From positions 1 to 16,501 of the forward strand of contig CAZHOV010000128.1 in the NCBI GenBank assembly GCA_964534315.1: a stretch of DNA of 16,501 bases. The letters are read 5' to 3'. This DNA comes from CAZHOV01 sp964534315 (lineage in GTDB: Bacteria; Bacteroidota; Bacteroidia; Chitinophagales; Saprospiraceae). Position 1 is the first letter of the stretch, and every line of letters begins with the position of its first letter. The position numbers and the translations under genes are program-made. Below the pieces are notes generated by a model. It did no database searches. It was given only the letters and a program-made list of their open reading frames with translations, and was not told the origin of the DNA. Shown here in pieces: positions 8,504-15,491 of this stretch.

Positions 8504-8538
8504 AACGGGTAAAATTTACTGTCTTCAAATTACCCGTT
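8504..8538 (+). promoter_or_regulatory. Inverted repeat abutting the aldehyde dehydrogenase start codon
   Basis: AACGGGTAA at 8504-8512 and its exact reverse complement TTACCCGTT at 8530-8538 are separated by 17 bases; the second arm ends at the base before the ATG. It could be a repressor operator or an RNA hairpin occluding initiation. The function is inferred only from position and symmetry. Confidence 0.55.
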
Positions 8539-9993
8539 ATGACTCCTGATAAGTATATAAAGAACTATATTGATGGTGCTTTAGTACCTCCTTCTTCTGG
8601 AAATTACCTTGACAATATCAATCCATCAACCGGAAAGGTGTACAGCCACATTCCGGATTCAGATGCCAGTGATATACAAAAAGCAATAGAGGCTGCCGAG
8701 CGAGCCTTTCCCGAGTGGTCTGGGGCTGATATCCGGACGCGTTATCGAATTTTAGCCCGGTTAGCAGATATTATTGAGCAGAATCAGGAAGATTTTGCTA
8801 AGGCGGAGGCCGTAGATAATGGAAAGCCCTTTGCAATGGCCAAAAGTGTAGATATACCGAGGGCACATCAGAATTTCCGTTTCTTTGCGACTTCTATTGT
8901 TCATTTTGCGTCTGAGTCTCACCATATGGTAGGGGAGGCTATCAATTATACGTTGCGTCAGCCATTAGGAGTGGTGGGATGTATTTCTCCCTGGAATTTA
9001 CCTTTATATCTTTTTTCCTGGAAAATAGCCCCGGCTTTGGCAACGGGTAATTGCGTGGTGGCGAAACCTTCAGAGATCACACCTATGACGGCCTATCTGC
9101 TCAGTAAGGCTTGCATAGAGGCAGGGTTGCCTGACGGAGTGTTGAATATAATCCATGGATTGGGGAATAAGGCTGGGCAGGCCATTGTAGAGCACCCTAA
9201 GATAAAGGCGATATCATTTACAGGAGGAACCCAGACCGGAAAAAAGATCGCTCAGGTTGCGGCGCCAATGTTTAAGAAATTATCTCTGGAGCTAGGAGGT
9301 AAAAACCCCAATATCATTTTTGCCGACTGTGACTTTGACCAGATGATCGTCGATACATTACGTTCCTCGTTCTCCAACAACGGCCAAATTTGTTTGTGCG
9401 GATCGCGGATTTACATCGAGCGTTCTATCTATGAGAAGTTTAAAGAAGAATTTGTAAAGCGAACGCAATTCATAAAAGTGGGTGATCCTTTTTCTCAGGT
9501 GACAGATCTTGGGGCCATTGTATCGGAACAACATCTCGAAAAAGTATTGAGTTATTTGTCATTGGCAGAAGGAGAGGGGGGAAAGATCCTTTGCGGTGGT
9601 GAGCGAATACATTTGAAAGGAGAGTTGGAAGGCGGCTACTACCTTCGGCCTGCTATTGTTGAGGGGCTTTCCAATCAGTGTCGTACAAACCAAGAAGAAA
9701 TTTTTGGTCCAGTGGTAACCATTGCACCCTTTGATACCGAGGAAGAGGCCATTGAACTAGCCAACGGAACCAATTTCGGCTTATCCGCAACAGTTTGGAC
9801 ACAAGACATCTCTAAGGCTAACCGGGTAGCAGAGCAATTGCAAGCCGGAGTGATCTGGATCAATTGTTGGCTATTGCGCGATCTGCGGACGCCTTTTGGA
9901 GGAGTGAAAAATTCGGGTGTCGGGAGAGAAGGAGGATTGGAGGCGCTGCGCTTTTTTACGGAGCCGAAGAATGTGTGTGTGAGGTATAAGTGA
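8539..9993 (+). CDS. NAD(P)-dependent aldehyde dehydrogenase, 2-aminomuconate semialdehyde dehydrogenase-like
   Basis: Oxidises an aldehyde to the carboxylate with NAD(P)+. Catalytic Cys285 lies in NNGQICLC and the general base Glu251 in LELGGK; the cofactor loop FTGGTQTG (about 227-234), the PWN motif of the Rossmann core and the EEIFGPV motif are present. Length (484) is normal. The C-terminal WINCWLLRDLRTPFGGVKNSGVGREGG-type segment (about 440-466) is characteristic of the branch containing 2-aminomuconate/2-hydroxymuconate semialdehyde dehydrogenases (kynurenine or meta-cleavage routes), which is why that subfamily is favoured. No other tryptophan or catechol catabolism gene is in the window, so the physiological substrate stays open. 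Upstream lies an inverted repeat; downstream a bidirectional terminator. Confidence 0.93.
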   Translation: MTPDKYIKNYIDGALVPPSSGNYLDNINPSTGKVYSHIPDSDASDIQKAIEAAERAFPEWSGADIRTRYRILARLADIIEQNQEDFAKAEAVDNGKPFAMAKSVDIPRAHQNFRFFATSIVHFASESHHMVGEAINYTLRQPLGVVGCISPWNLPLYLFSWKIAPALATGNCVVAKPSEITPMTAYLLSKACIEAGLPDGVLNIIHGLGNKAGQAIVEHPKIKAISFTGGTQTGKKIAQVAAPMFKKLSLELGGKNPNIIFADCDFDQMIVDTLRSSFSNNGQICLCGSRIYIERSIYEKFKEEFVKRTQFIKVGDPFSQVTDLGAIVSEQHLEKVLSYLSLAEGEGGKILCGGERIHLKGELEGGYYLRPAIVEGLSNQCRTNQEEIFGPVVTIAPFDTEEEAIELANGTNFGLSATVWTQDISKANRVAEQLQAGVIWINCWLLRDLRTPFGGVKNSGVGREGGLEALRFFTEPKNVCVRYK

Positions 9994-10009
9994 AAAGTGA
10001 AAAGTTGAA
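9988..10009 (+). repeat. Heptanucleotide repeat (AAGTGAA)n overlapping the aldehyde dehydrogenase stop
   Basis: Two perfect AAGTGAA units (9988-10001) and an eight-base variant AAGTTGAA. The first unit contains the last codon and the TGA stop of the dehydrogenase gene. Confidence 0.7.
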
Positions 10010-10018
10010 AGTGGATAT

Positions 10019-10055
10019 AAGAAGGGACCATTCGAAAATCGAATGGTCCCTTCTT
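10019..10055. terminator. Bidirectional terminator between the dehydrogenase gene and tRNA-Arg
   Basis: A perfect 17-bp stem (arms 10019-10035 and 10039-10055, core GAAGGGACCATTCGA) with an AAA loop. It lies 25 bases after the dehydrogenase stop on the plus strand and 3 bases after the tRNA-Arg 3' end on the minus strand. U-tracts are short on both sides (TTT on plus), so the long stem is the main evidence. Confidence 0.85.
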
Positions 10056-10058
10056 TAG

Positions 10059-10132
10059 TGACCCCGGGAGGATTCGAACCCCCAACCCTCAGAGCCGAAA
10101 TCTGATATTCTATCCAGTTGAACTACGGAGCC
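10059..10132 (-). tRNA. tRNA-Arg, anticodon TCG
   Basis: Folds as a complete cloverleaf on the minus strand: acceptor GGCTCCG/CGGGGTC (with G-T wobbles), D-stem GTTC/GAAT, anticodon stem TCAGA/TCTGA around the loop TTTCGGC giving anticodon TCG, five-base variable loop, T-stem GGGGG/CCTCC around TTCGAAT, and discriminator A. CCA is not encoded. It reads CGA codons. A phylum-type promoter lies upstream on the minus strand and a strong hairpin ends the unit immediately after the tRNA. Confidence 0.97.
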
Positions 10133-10205
10133 TTACTATTTCAAGAAAGAAACAACAGTAAAGGATAAGAAAGTTCACAACAGCTGCCAGTTTTTTTTCC
10201 GATTG

Positions 10206-10236
10206 CAAAAATAAAGGAATTAATTGATTAGAGCAA
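10206..10236 (-). promoter_or_regulatory. Promoter of tRNA-Arg
   Basis: On the minus strand TTG (plus 10234-10236) is followed after exactly 20 bases by TATTTTTG (plus 10206-10213), a full TAnnTTTG match. Transcription would start near 10200 and give a leader of roughly 65-70 bases before the tRNA. The element overlaps the first codons of the truncated gene that starts at 10224. Confidence 0.72.
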
Positions 10237-11723
10237 GTAAGGTGTATATGGCTAAAGTTAATTGCTTGGGTGATCTGCTCTGTGCTAATACCTATCATCC
10301 GAGTTCTACTATTGACAATACTTCTTATCGGTTGTTGGAGACTCCTGATGGAGGCTACTTTATGACAACGAATATCGGATCGTATCAACAGTATGATATG
10401 TTGATTATCCGGACAGATAGTACTGGCGATGTGCTTTGGCAAAAGATTATGAACGGAGTCAGAGATGATCATATTAAAGATGTGACGCTTACTCAGGATG
10501 GAGGCTTTCTATTAGTTGGCAAAACCGGTTCTTATGGAACGGATACCGGAGGGCCGGCAGCTTTTACGGATGTCTATGTAGTGAAGTTGAATTCAGAAGG
10601 AGGAATGGAATGGGCAAAAACGATTGGAAATAACCAGGCTATTGACGGGGCTCGGGCAGTAGTGGCAACATCTGATGGCGGCTATGCAATTACCGGACGA
10701 TTTATAGAACGGGGTGCTTTTCACGCCTTGTTATTAAAAATGAATGCTGTGGGAGATGTTGAATTTATCAAAACCTTTGGAGATTCTTTGCATAGGGTCT
10801 ATTCCTACGATATTATCGAAACGGATGATAATGGACTCTTGCTTACTGGAAGCAGCACGTTGAATAAAGACAATCATCAAAGCTATTCAGATGTTTTTTT
10901 AATAAAGACAGATGCATTCGGAGATACCCTATGGACCCGTTCGTATACCGGATCAGATCCTGACCGTGGTGATATTGGTTCCTCTGTCATTAAAACCCAT
11001 GATGGTGGCTATGCTATTGCTGTAGCGACATTGTCCTACCCGACAACGGGGTTTGTTCCGAATAAACACGTCATTATTAAGACAGATAGCGAAGGCCATA
11101 TGGAATTTGCAAAATCCTATATTTCAGGAGGTGCGCATTATCCGGAGATTGCTTCTTTCAGATATAACTCAGATATTATCTTGGCAGGCTATTCCAACAA
11201 TTATTCTCCGTATTTTAGTCCTACAATTTTCAGACTGGATAGCTTGTTACAGAGTGGTTGTAACGAAGTAGATCTGTCTGGAAAAACCTATGAGCAGCAA
11301 CCTCCGTTCGTGGTAACGACTCCTAATTACACTGAACTTGGCGGAGGTACCTGGTTGAGTTCCCTTATTCGGGAACCGTTTACGTTGACTGCCAAAACGC
11401 TTTGCGAAAATATCATGCAAGAAGAGTGCGATCCTATTGTTATTACAAGTGATTATACGCCTTCAGATATCACTGCAGAGGTAGATATATATCCTAATCC
11501 TGCCGATCGCCAGATCGTTTTGGAATGGGAGCAGACAACATCCGGAGAATTATTTATTGAAATATGGAACCAAAACGGGCAAATACTCCATCAACAAGAG
11601 TTGTCGGTTTCGAGTGGTGAACAACGCCAGTCGCTGTTAATTCAAAGTTATCCTCCAGGATTATATACCGTGCGCATTTGGGGAGATGGGAAGGAGCGGA
11701 TAAAAAGATTTGTAAAAAGATAA
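10224..11723 (+). pseudogene. 5'-truncated T9SS-sorted repeat protein (delta-60/beta-propeller-like repeats)
   Basis: The frame encodes up to 499 residues of repeats of about 55-60 residues with the pattern (S/P)DGGY..(T/A)G...D..(V/I)(I/V)K.(D/N)..G(D/E)..W.K, as in secreted beta-propeller-like proteins. A type A T9SS sorting domain occupies about residues 421-499 (DIYPNPADR start, PPGLYTVRIWG middle, basic end). The mature part reads intact, but the N-terminus starts inside a repeat: KVYMAKVNCLGD corresponds to the final strand of a unit whose first half is missing, and no signal peptide precedes it. An in-frame TAA lies at 10221-10223, just before a TTG; the first ATG is at 10248. Without a Sec signal the T9SS sorting domain would be useless, so this is probably a remnant. 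Alternatively a frameshift or distant exported partner could rescue it, but the upstream 80 bases look like tRNA promoter and leader. Confidence 0.75.
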
Positions 11724-11849
11724 ACATGGGTTCATCCCGTCCGGCATTATCTTTAATGCGGGATCGAGATGCCTAATGGGCTATTTTTAGCTAAGATTAA
11801 CGGGCTTAAGGCTATTATCAAGCTTAACATCTACAGCCCTTTTCAGGTA
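11724..11849 (+). other. Non-coding stretch with small hairpin between convergent genes
   Basis: Right after the stop of the sorting-domain gene a hairpin can form: ATCCC (11734-11738) with GGGAT (11760-11764) around an inner GCATTA-TCTT-TAATGC stem, with a small 5' bulge. No U-tract follows directly. Nothing else recognisable is seen before the large terminator hairpin. Confidence 0.4.
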
Positions 11850-11904
11850 TTTTTAAAGGGAATGCTGTGAATTTCAAAAAAATTCACAGCATTCCCTTTA
11901 AAAA
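11850..11904. terminator. Very long bidirectional hairpin between convergent genes
   Basis: A perfect 25-bp inverted repeat (arms 11850-11874 and 11880-11904; core AAAGGGAATGCTGTGAATTT) with a five-base loop CAAAA. Each arm begins or ends with A/T runs, so each strand carries a stem flanked by T's. Its position between two convergent genes fits a shared terminator. Confidence 0.82.
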
Positions 11905-11960
11905 ACAGATCAAAAGGTGTCATTTTTTGATTCAAAAAAGTGGTAAACCTTTTGAGAACT

Positions 11961-12012
11961 AAGCAAAAAAAGAAAAAAATATGAATTATTCCGGATTTTA
12001 AAAATTCGGGAT
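11961..12012 (-). terminator. Intrinsic terminator of the AsmA-like gene
   Basis: On the minus strand, 9 bases after the stop, an imperfect stem (ATTCCGGATTT-type arms at 11988-11999 and 12001-12012, with wobble pairs and a tiny AT loop) is followed by a U-rich tract (the A-rich plus segment at about 11961-11980). This is the classical hairpin-plus-U pattern. Confidence 0.6.
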
Positions 12013-12021
12013 GATCCATAT

Positions 12022-14652
12022 TTATCTACCTCCTTCCTCATCCCATTCTTCAATAAAATCCACATCTTCAATATCGCCTTCCTCTTCTTCATATTCGGGG
12101 ATTTCGTCTTTCCAGTCTACGGGTTCTTCCAGTGTGATGATGGGGCCGAATTCGGAGTAGAGTTGGGCTTTGATCTCTTCCTTTTGGCGTTCGCTCCGTT
12201 CAAATTTTCGTTTGACACCTTTGCGGTCAGACTCTACTTCAAAATCTTCGAGATCGCCTTTGATGCTGTAATAGAGATTGAACCAGCCGCTTCGTTTTGC
12301 CTTCAATGGAGAAAGGGTAGGGTCATGGCTTTTTAGTTTGTTGGCAATGACCTGGCCGGCGTTGACTTTGATATTATAGTTAATATCATTTTCCAGTGAG
12401 TGTGCTCCGTTGATGGTCAGGTTAAGGGCATTGGATTGGATGAACATGACCGGGATAAAGAGCCACCCATTTTTAATTTCCAGCCAGTTTTGCAAGGTAT
12501 TAAAACGGATACTTCGAAGGTCTCGCAGATTGATCACATTTGAAAAATCATAAAGCATTTCAAAATCATTGAGTTCGCCATCTTGCATGGTGATATCTCC
12601 AAGCACTCTCAGGTCATTCGTAAGAAAGTTGAGATTTTGGTCCCAGAAGGCATAGATGGCCAGTTTCGCATCGAGATTTCCTTTCAGGTTGTCTTGAGTA
12701 AGTACTCCTTGTCCAAAGTTTTCGGTTTGTCTGAAGAATTCCTTTACATCTACATCTTCGCAAATCAATTTGACATTCATGTAAGGTTTAGATTGCAGAA
12801 AAGCTTTTCCGTCGAGGTCAAGGCTTCCGCCCATGGCCTTTGTTTTTCCGACGATATCAATCTCGCGGTTGTCAAAGACCAGTTTCCCATAGAAATCTTT
12901 ACCAATGATTTCGTTATAATTGTACTTATCGATTTTGGCCTGAAAAGTACCATTGAGGTAGTTGGAGTAATAGCCAATACCATATTCGTCGGAAGGAGGA
13001 GGAGTTCCTCCTTTTGGAGTAGTTGTGCTGTAGGATTGCGGCACTTGAGGCGGAATAAAAGCACCGATCAGTTGATCAACATCAAATTCAGGAGCATAGA
13101 GTTCGGCCGTAAATCTCAGATCGGCATTTTTGGAATTGGTAGAATCAGCCAGAATAACGGGGATAAGGTTTTGGAAATTTCCGTCAATCTGAATCTCGGT
13201 ATCCGGCCCAGAAAACTTGAGGTTTTCGACGGTCAGGTTATTATCAAGCAGTTGGATATTACCTTCATCGAATTCCAGTTTCTTTTTATTTAGGGTGAGG
13301 CTGGCATTATTGAAAGCGATAGCTCCGCTGGCGTCGATATTTCCGGCCCGGCTTGTCCGGACCATATCATAAGCTCTTCCTTTCACTTTGATATTTTCAA
13401 AGGTGATCAGCCCCGAACCATCTGAAATCGCCGGATTTCCAAATAGAGCGTGGACGGATTCAAGCGGAAGCGTTCCATTCATACTGAAGTCCACATCGGG
13501 ATTGTCCAGATTGGCCAAGTCCAGATTAATGTTTATAGGATTTCTGTTGAAGGTTCCAGTGAAACCTTTAAGTGAAAAAGTGGAAGAAGCATTATTCTTA
13601 TACTTTCCATTATCAAAAGAAGCCTGGAAAGAAACATTTTTCAGAGGATCATCGAGCAGGTCGCTTTTCACATAGCCATTGTCCAGGCTAAAATTTACAT
13701 TGACAGCAGGGTTGATTTTGTCATTCAGTCTACCTTTTATGGCAGCATCAAATTTGAAATCACCTTTACTCTTAAAGCCTTCGATGTATTTGAGGTAGGG
13801 AGCCGGGAGTAGGGCTGCTACCGATTCAAGCGTACCACTTTTACTCTTCAAGGTAAGGTCCATATCGGTATCCTTTCCGACTGTTTGGACATAGCCGCTT
13901 GCTTTAAAGAAATTGGACGAAATACCGAGGTTGACATCATTGAGTTCGTAGAGCCCCTTTTCGAGATCGACATCAATATCGGCGTCGTAATAGAGCCGTT
14001 TATTGATGAGGTATTTGACCTTATCGAATTTGATATACCGGGAGTCGATTTCTGCGAAGGAGTTAAGAGAGAATTTGTTAGAAGAAAAGTTGCCCGAGAC
14101 CTGGGCTTCCTCCACCACTAGTCTGATATGTTGTTTAGCTTTGGCATCTATATAATGGATTTCGATATTTTCGAGTGTAGCTTTATCCAGCGAGAGTCCA
14201 AAATTACTTTCCTCCTCTGTTTTTTCCTTTTCCTTATCCGATTCCGCCAGGATATCGAGGTTGGATCGGCCTCTGCCATCGTTGGTGACGATTTTCATGG
14301 TTCCGTCCTTAAGCACGATCGAGCTCACTTTGATGTCAGAGCCAAAGAGGCTAAGCAGGCCAAAGCGGCAGGAGATAAGGTCGGCTTCGAGTAGTTTATC
14401 GCCAAGTGCATCATCCAGGGAGACGGTACGGAGGTTAGCCGACGCATTAGGGAAGCCAGAAATCAGGGAAAGGTCAAAATCGTCGATGGTCAGTTCTGTT
14501 TTGAGTTGTTTTTTCAGTACTGCGATCACCTGTTTACCGATTTGTTTTTCGAAGATCGCGGCTACCGCGATGAGGATGATCAGGAGGGCCACCACGACAA
14601 TGGTGGTCCAGATGAAGATTTTTTTTAAGATTTTGGTGAACGGTTTACTCAT
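12022..14652 (-). CDS. AsmA-like inner-membrane-anchored protein
   Basis: Large envelope protein of the AsmA superfamily, whose members have been linked to lipid transport and outer-membrane homeostasis. The 876-residue product has a basic N-terminus, one membrane helix at about 12-33, then an extended beta-rich periplasmic region. The start of that region (KQLKTELTIDDFDLSLISGFPNASANL pattern, about 46-73) and the C-terminal AsmA-type block with DGELNDFEMLYDFSNV...L..IRF (about 690-730) are the diagnostic parts. A Thr/Pro/Gly-rich linker (about 535-552) and a strongly acidic tail rich in Glu/Asp (last 35 residues) are notable. It stands alone, converging on the truncated sorting-domain gene; its stop is TAA and a hairpin terminator follows. 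No clear promoter is visible in the 270 bases upstream. The sizeable open frames on the opposite strand are shadows. Confidence 0.88.
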   Translation of the reverse strand: MSKPFTKILKKIFIWTTIVVVALLIILIAVAAIFEKQIGKQVIAVLKKQLKTELTIDDFDLSLISGFPNASANLRTVSLDDALGDKLLEADLISCRFGLLSLFGSDIKVSSIVLKDGTMKIVTNDGRGRSNLDILAESDKEKEKTEEESNFGLSLDKATLENIEIHYIDAKAKQHIRLVVEEAQVSGNFSSNKFSLNSFAEIDSRYIKFDKVKYLINKRLYYDADIDVDLEKGLYELNDVNLGISSNFFKASGYVQTVGKDTDMDLTLKSKSGTLESVAALLPAPYLKYIEGFKSKGDFKFDAAIKGRLNDKINPAVNVNFSLDNGYVKSDLLDDPLKNVSFQASFDNGKYKNNASSTFSLKGFTGTFNRNPININLDLANLDNPDVDFSMNGTLPLESVHALFGNPAISDGSGLITFENIKVKGRAYDMVRTSRAGNIDASGAIAFNNASLTLNKKKLEFDEGNIQLLDNNLTVENLKFSGPDTEIQIDGNFQNLIPVILADSTNSKNADLRFTAELYAPEFDVDQLIGAFIPPQVPQSYSTTTPKGGTPPPSDEYGIGYYSNYLNGTFQAKIDKYNYNEIIGKDFYGKLVFDNREIDIVGKTKAMGGSLDLDGKAFLQSKPYMNVKLICEDVDVKEFFRQTENFGQGVLTQDNLKGNLDAKLAIYAFWDQNLNFLTNDLRVLGDITMQDGELNDFEMLYDFSNVINLRDLRSIRFNTLQNWLEIKNGWLFIPVMFIQSNALNLTINGAHSLENDINYNIKVNAGQVIANKLKSHDPTLSPLKAKRSGWFNLYYSIKGDLEDFEVESDRKGVKRKFERSERQKEEIKAQLYSEFGPIITLEEPVDWKDEIPEYEEEEGDIEDVDFIEEWDEEGGR

Positions 14653-14880
14653 TGTTTATGAATTGGGTTCGTTTTGAAGGAATAACGGTTTGGATGATGG
14701 TTTTAATATGGATTAAAGATAAAAGGTTAAGGGGAAAAGGGCATGAGAAAATATATAATTTATTTATAAAGTAAAAATTAAAATGGGGTTGTTGTTTTCT
14801 AAATATTGCTCCAAAATCAAAATGTTACTCACCAGGATGAAAAGAAGATCAAACTTTTTTGAATTTTTTTCGCAGAAAGC
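14653..14880. other. Divergent intergenic region between the AsmA-like gene and the tRNA array
   Basis: AT-rich sequence with no coding frame and no TAnnTTTG on the minus strand. The right edge merges into the tRNA array promoter. Nothing else is recognised. Confidence 0.4.
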
Positions 14881-14911
14881 TTGTTTTGTTTAATCTTGGC
14901 GTTTATCTTTG
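14881..14911 (+). promoter_or_regulatory. Promoter of the tRNA-Val array
   Basis: TTG at 14881-14883, 20 bases, then TATCTTTG at 14904-14911, a perfect TAnnTTTG. Transcription should start about 14918, a few bases before the first tRNA-like unit at 14927. The spacing equals that of the tRNA-Arg promoter in this window. Confidence 0.75.
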
Positions 14912-14926
14912 CATTCGCTTTTAGAA

Positions 14927-15010
14927 GGGGCGATTGGCTCAGTTGGTTTAGGGCATCCCGACATAAAGTCGGGAGGGTCGAATGTTCGAAAGCAAGAAAT
15001 AAGAAAAATA
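14927..15010 (+). pseudogene. tRNA-Val-derived unit 1 with hairpin instead of anticodon arm
   Basis: GGGGCGATTGGCTCAG and TTGGTTTAG match the acceptor 5' strand and D-arm of the intact tRNA-Val downstream. Where the anticodon arm should be, TCCCGAC-ATAAA-GTCGGGA forms a 7-bp hairpin (14956-14974). The variable region (GGAGGGTCG) is recognisable, and a TTCGAA relic of the T-loop remains, but the T-stem and the 3' acceptor strand are absent, replaced by an A-rich spacer. It cannot be a functional tRNA. Confidence 0.8.
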
Positions 15011-15092
15011 GGGGCGCTTAGCTCAGTTGGTTTAGCGCATCCCGATATATATCGGGAGGGTCGTTGGAGCAAGCGAAAAGAGATAAAAATAA
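15011..15092 (+). pseudogene. tRNA-Val-derived unit 2 with perfect palindrome instead of anticodon arm
   Basis: GGGGCGCTTAGCTCAG and TTGGTTTAGCGC match the tRNA-Val 5' half. The anticodon arm is replaced by the 18-base perfect palindrome TCCCGATATATATCGGGA (15040-15057), followed by the variable region and the first T-stem strand (GGGTCGTTGG). The T-loop and 3' half are missing. The A-rich tail (AGCAAGCGAAAAGAG...) resembles the tail of unit 1 (AGCAAGAAATAAG...), so the two units were duplicated as whole modules of about 81-84 bases. Confidence 0.8.
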
Positions 15093-15167
15093 GGGCGATT
15101 AGCTCAGTTGGTTTAGAGCGCCTGCCTTACAAGCAGGAGGTCGTTGGTTCGAATCCATCATCGCCCA
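15093..15167 (+). tRNA. tRNA-Val, anticodon TAC
   Basis: Complete cloverleaf: acceptor GGGCGAT/ATCGCCC, D-stem GCTC/GAGC, anticodon stem CCTGC/GCAGG around CTTACAA giving anticodon TAC, variable AGGTC, T-stem GTTGG/CCATC around TTCGAAT, discriminator A. One U-U mismatch is present in the T-stem. CCA is not encoded. It is the last unit of a three-unit tandem array and is followed 12 bases later by a terminator hairpin. Confidence 0.95.
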
Positions 15168-15178
15168 CATTGCATACT

Positions 15179-15217
15179 CAGGGATTACGGTCTATCATGA
15201 CTGTAGTTCCTGTTTTT
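15179..15217 (+). terminator. Intrinsic terminator of the tRNA-Val array
   Basis: A 14-bp stem with three G-U pairs (CAGGGATTACGGTC, 15179-15192, with GACTGTAGTTCCTG, 15199-15212), a TATCAT loop and a TTTTT run at 15213-15217. This is a textbook hairpin-plus-U terminator and it closes the tRNA unit before the GIY-YIG gene. Confidence 0.82.
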
Positions 15218-15239
15218 ATTAGATTAATAAAGTTATGAA

Positions 15240-15491
15240 ATGGACTATTTCGTTTACATTCTATACAATCCTAAACTAGATCGCTACTATACAGGAAGCA
15301 CCGGGGACTTAGAGGATCGCATGAAAAGGCATAACCAAGGTAGGAGTAAAGCCACCAAGGGAGGGGCTCCATATTGGGAGTTGGCTTATAGAGAGAAGTT
15401 TGAGACCAGATCGGAGGCTGTGAGGAGAGAGAATGAGATTAAGAAAAAGAAAAGCCGAAAGTATATTGAATTTTTAAAACAAAAGTTGTAA
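15240..15491 (+). CDS. Small GIY-YIG nuclease superfamily protein
   Basis: The 83-residue product is a minimal GIY-YIG domain of the short UPF0213/YhbQ-like type. The first motif is VYI (residues 5-7), the second is YTG in YYTGST (17-19); Arg27 in LEDRMKRHN and Glu64 in AVRRENEIKK match the catalytic Arg and metal-binding Glu of the fold. The C-terminus is Lys-rich. Its target is unknown: relatives have been proposed as repair nucleases or mobile-element nucleases. It starts 23 bases after the terminator of the tRNA-Val array and ends 289 bases before the conflict-type gene. Short GIY-YIG genes next to tRNA genes are something I recall as frequent in Bacteroidota. The ATG at 15240 was chosen; an ATG five bases upstream is out of frame. 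No own promoter is evident. Confidence 0.9.
   Translation: MDYFVYILYNPKLDRYYTGSTGDLEDRMKRHNQGRSKATKGGAPYWELAYREKFETRSEAVRRENEIKKKKSRKYIEFLKQKL

Noticed and set aside
12583..13293. 236-codon plus-strand frame opposite the AsmA-like gene
   Set aside because: It lies wholly inside the AsmA-like coding region, has no recognisable domain, and mirrors codon structure of the real gene.
14956..15057. CRISPR-like interpretation of the repeated hairpins at 81-84 base spacing
   Set aside because: Only two to three units, the repeats are clearly tRNA-derived, the spacers are A-rich and similar to each other, and there is no cas gene.
14909..15238. Open frame spanning the tRNA array on the plus strand
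   Set aside because: It reads straight through tRNA-Val and its relics and overlaps the terminator; the peptide is the usual translation artefact of tRNA sequence.
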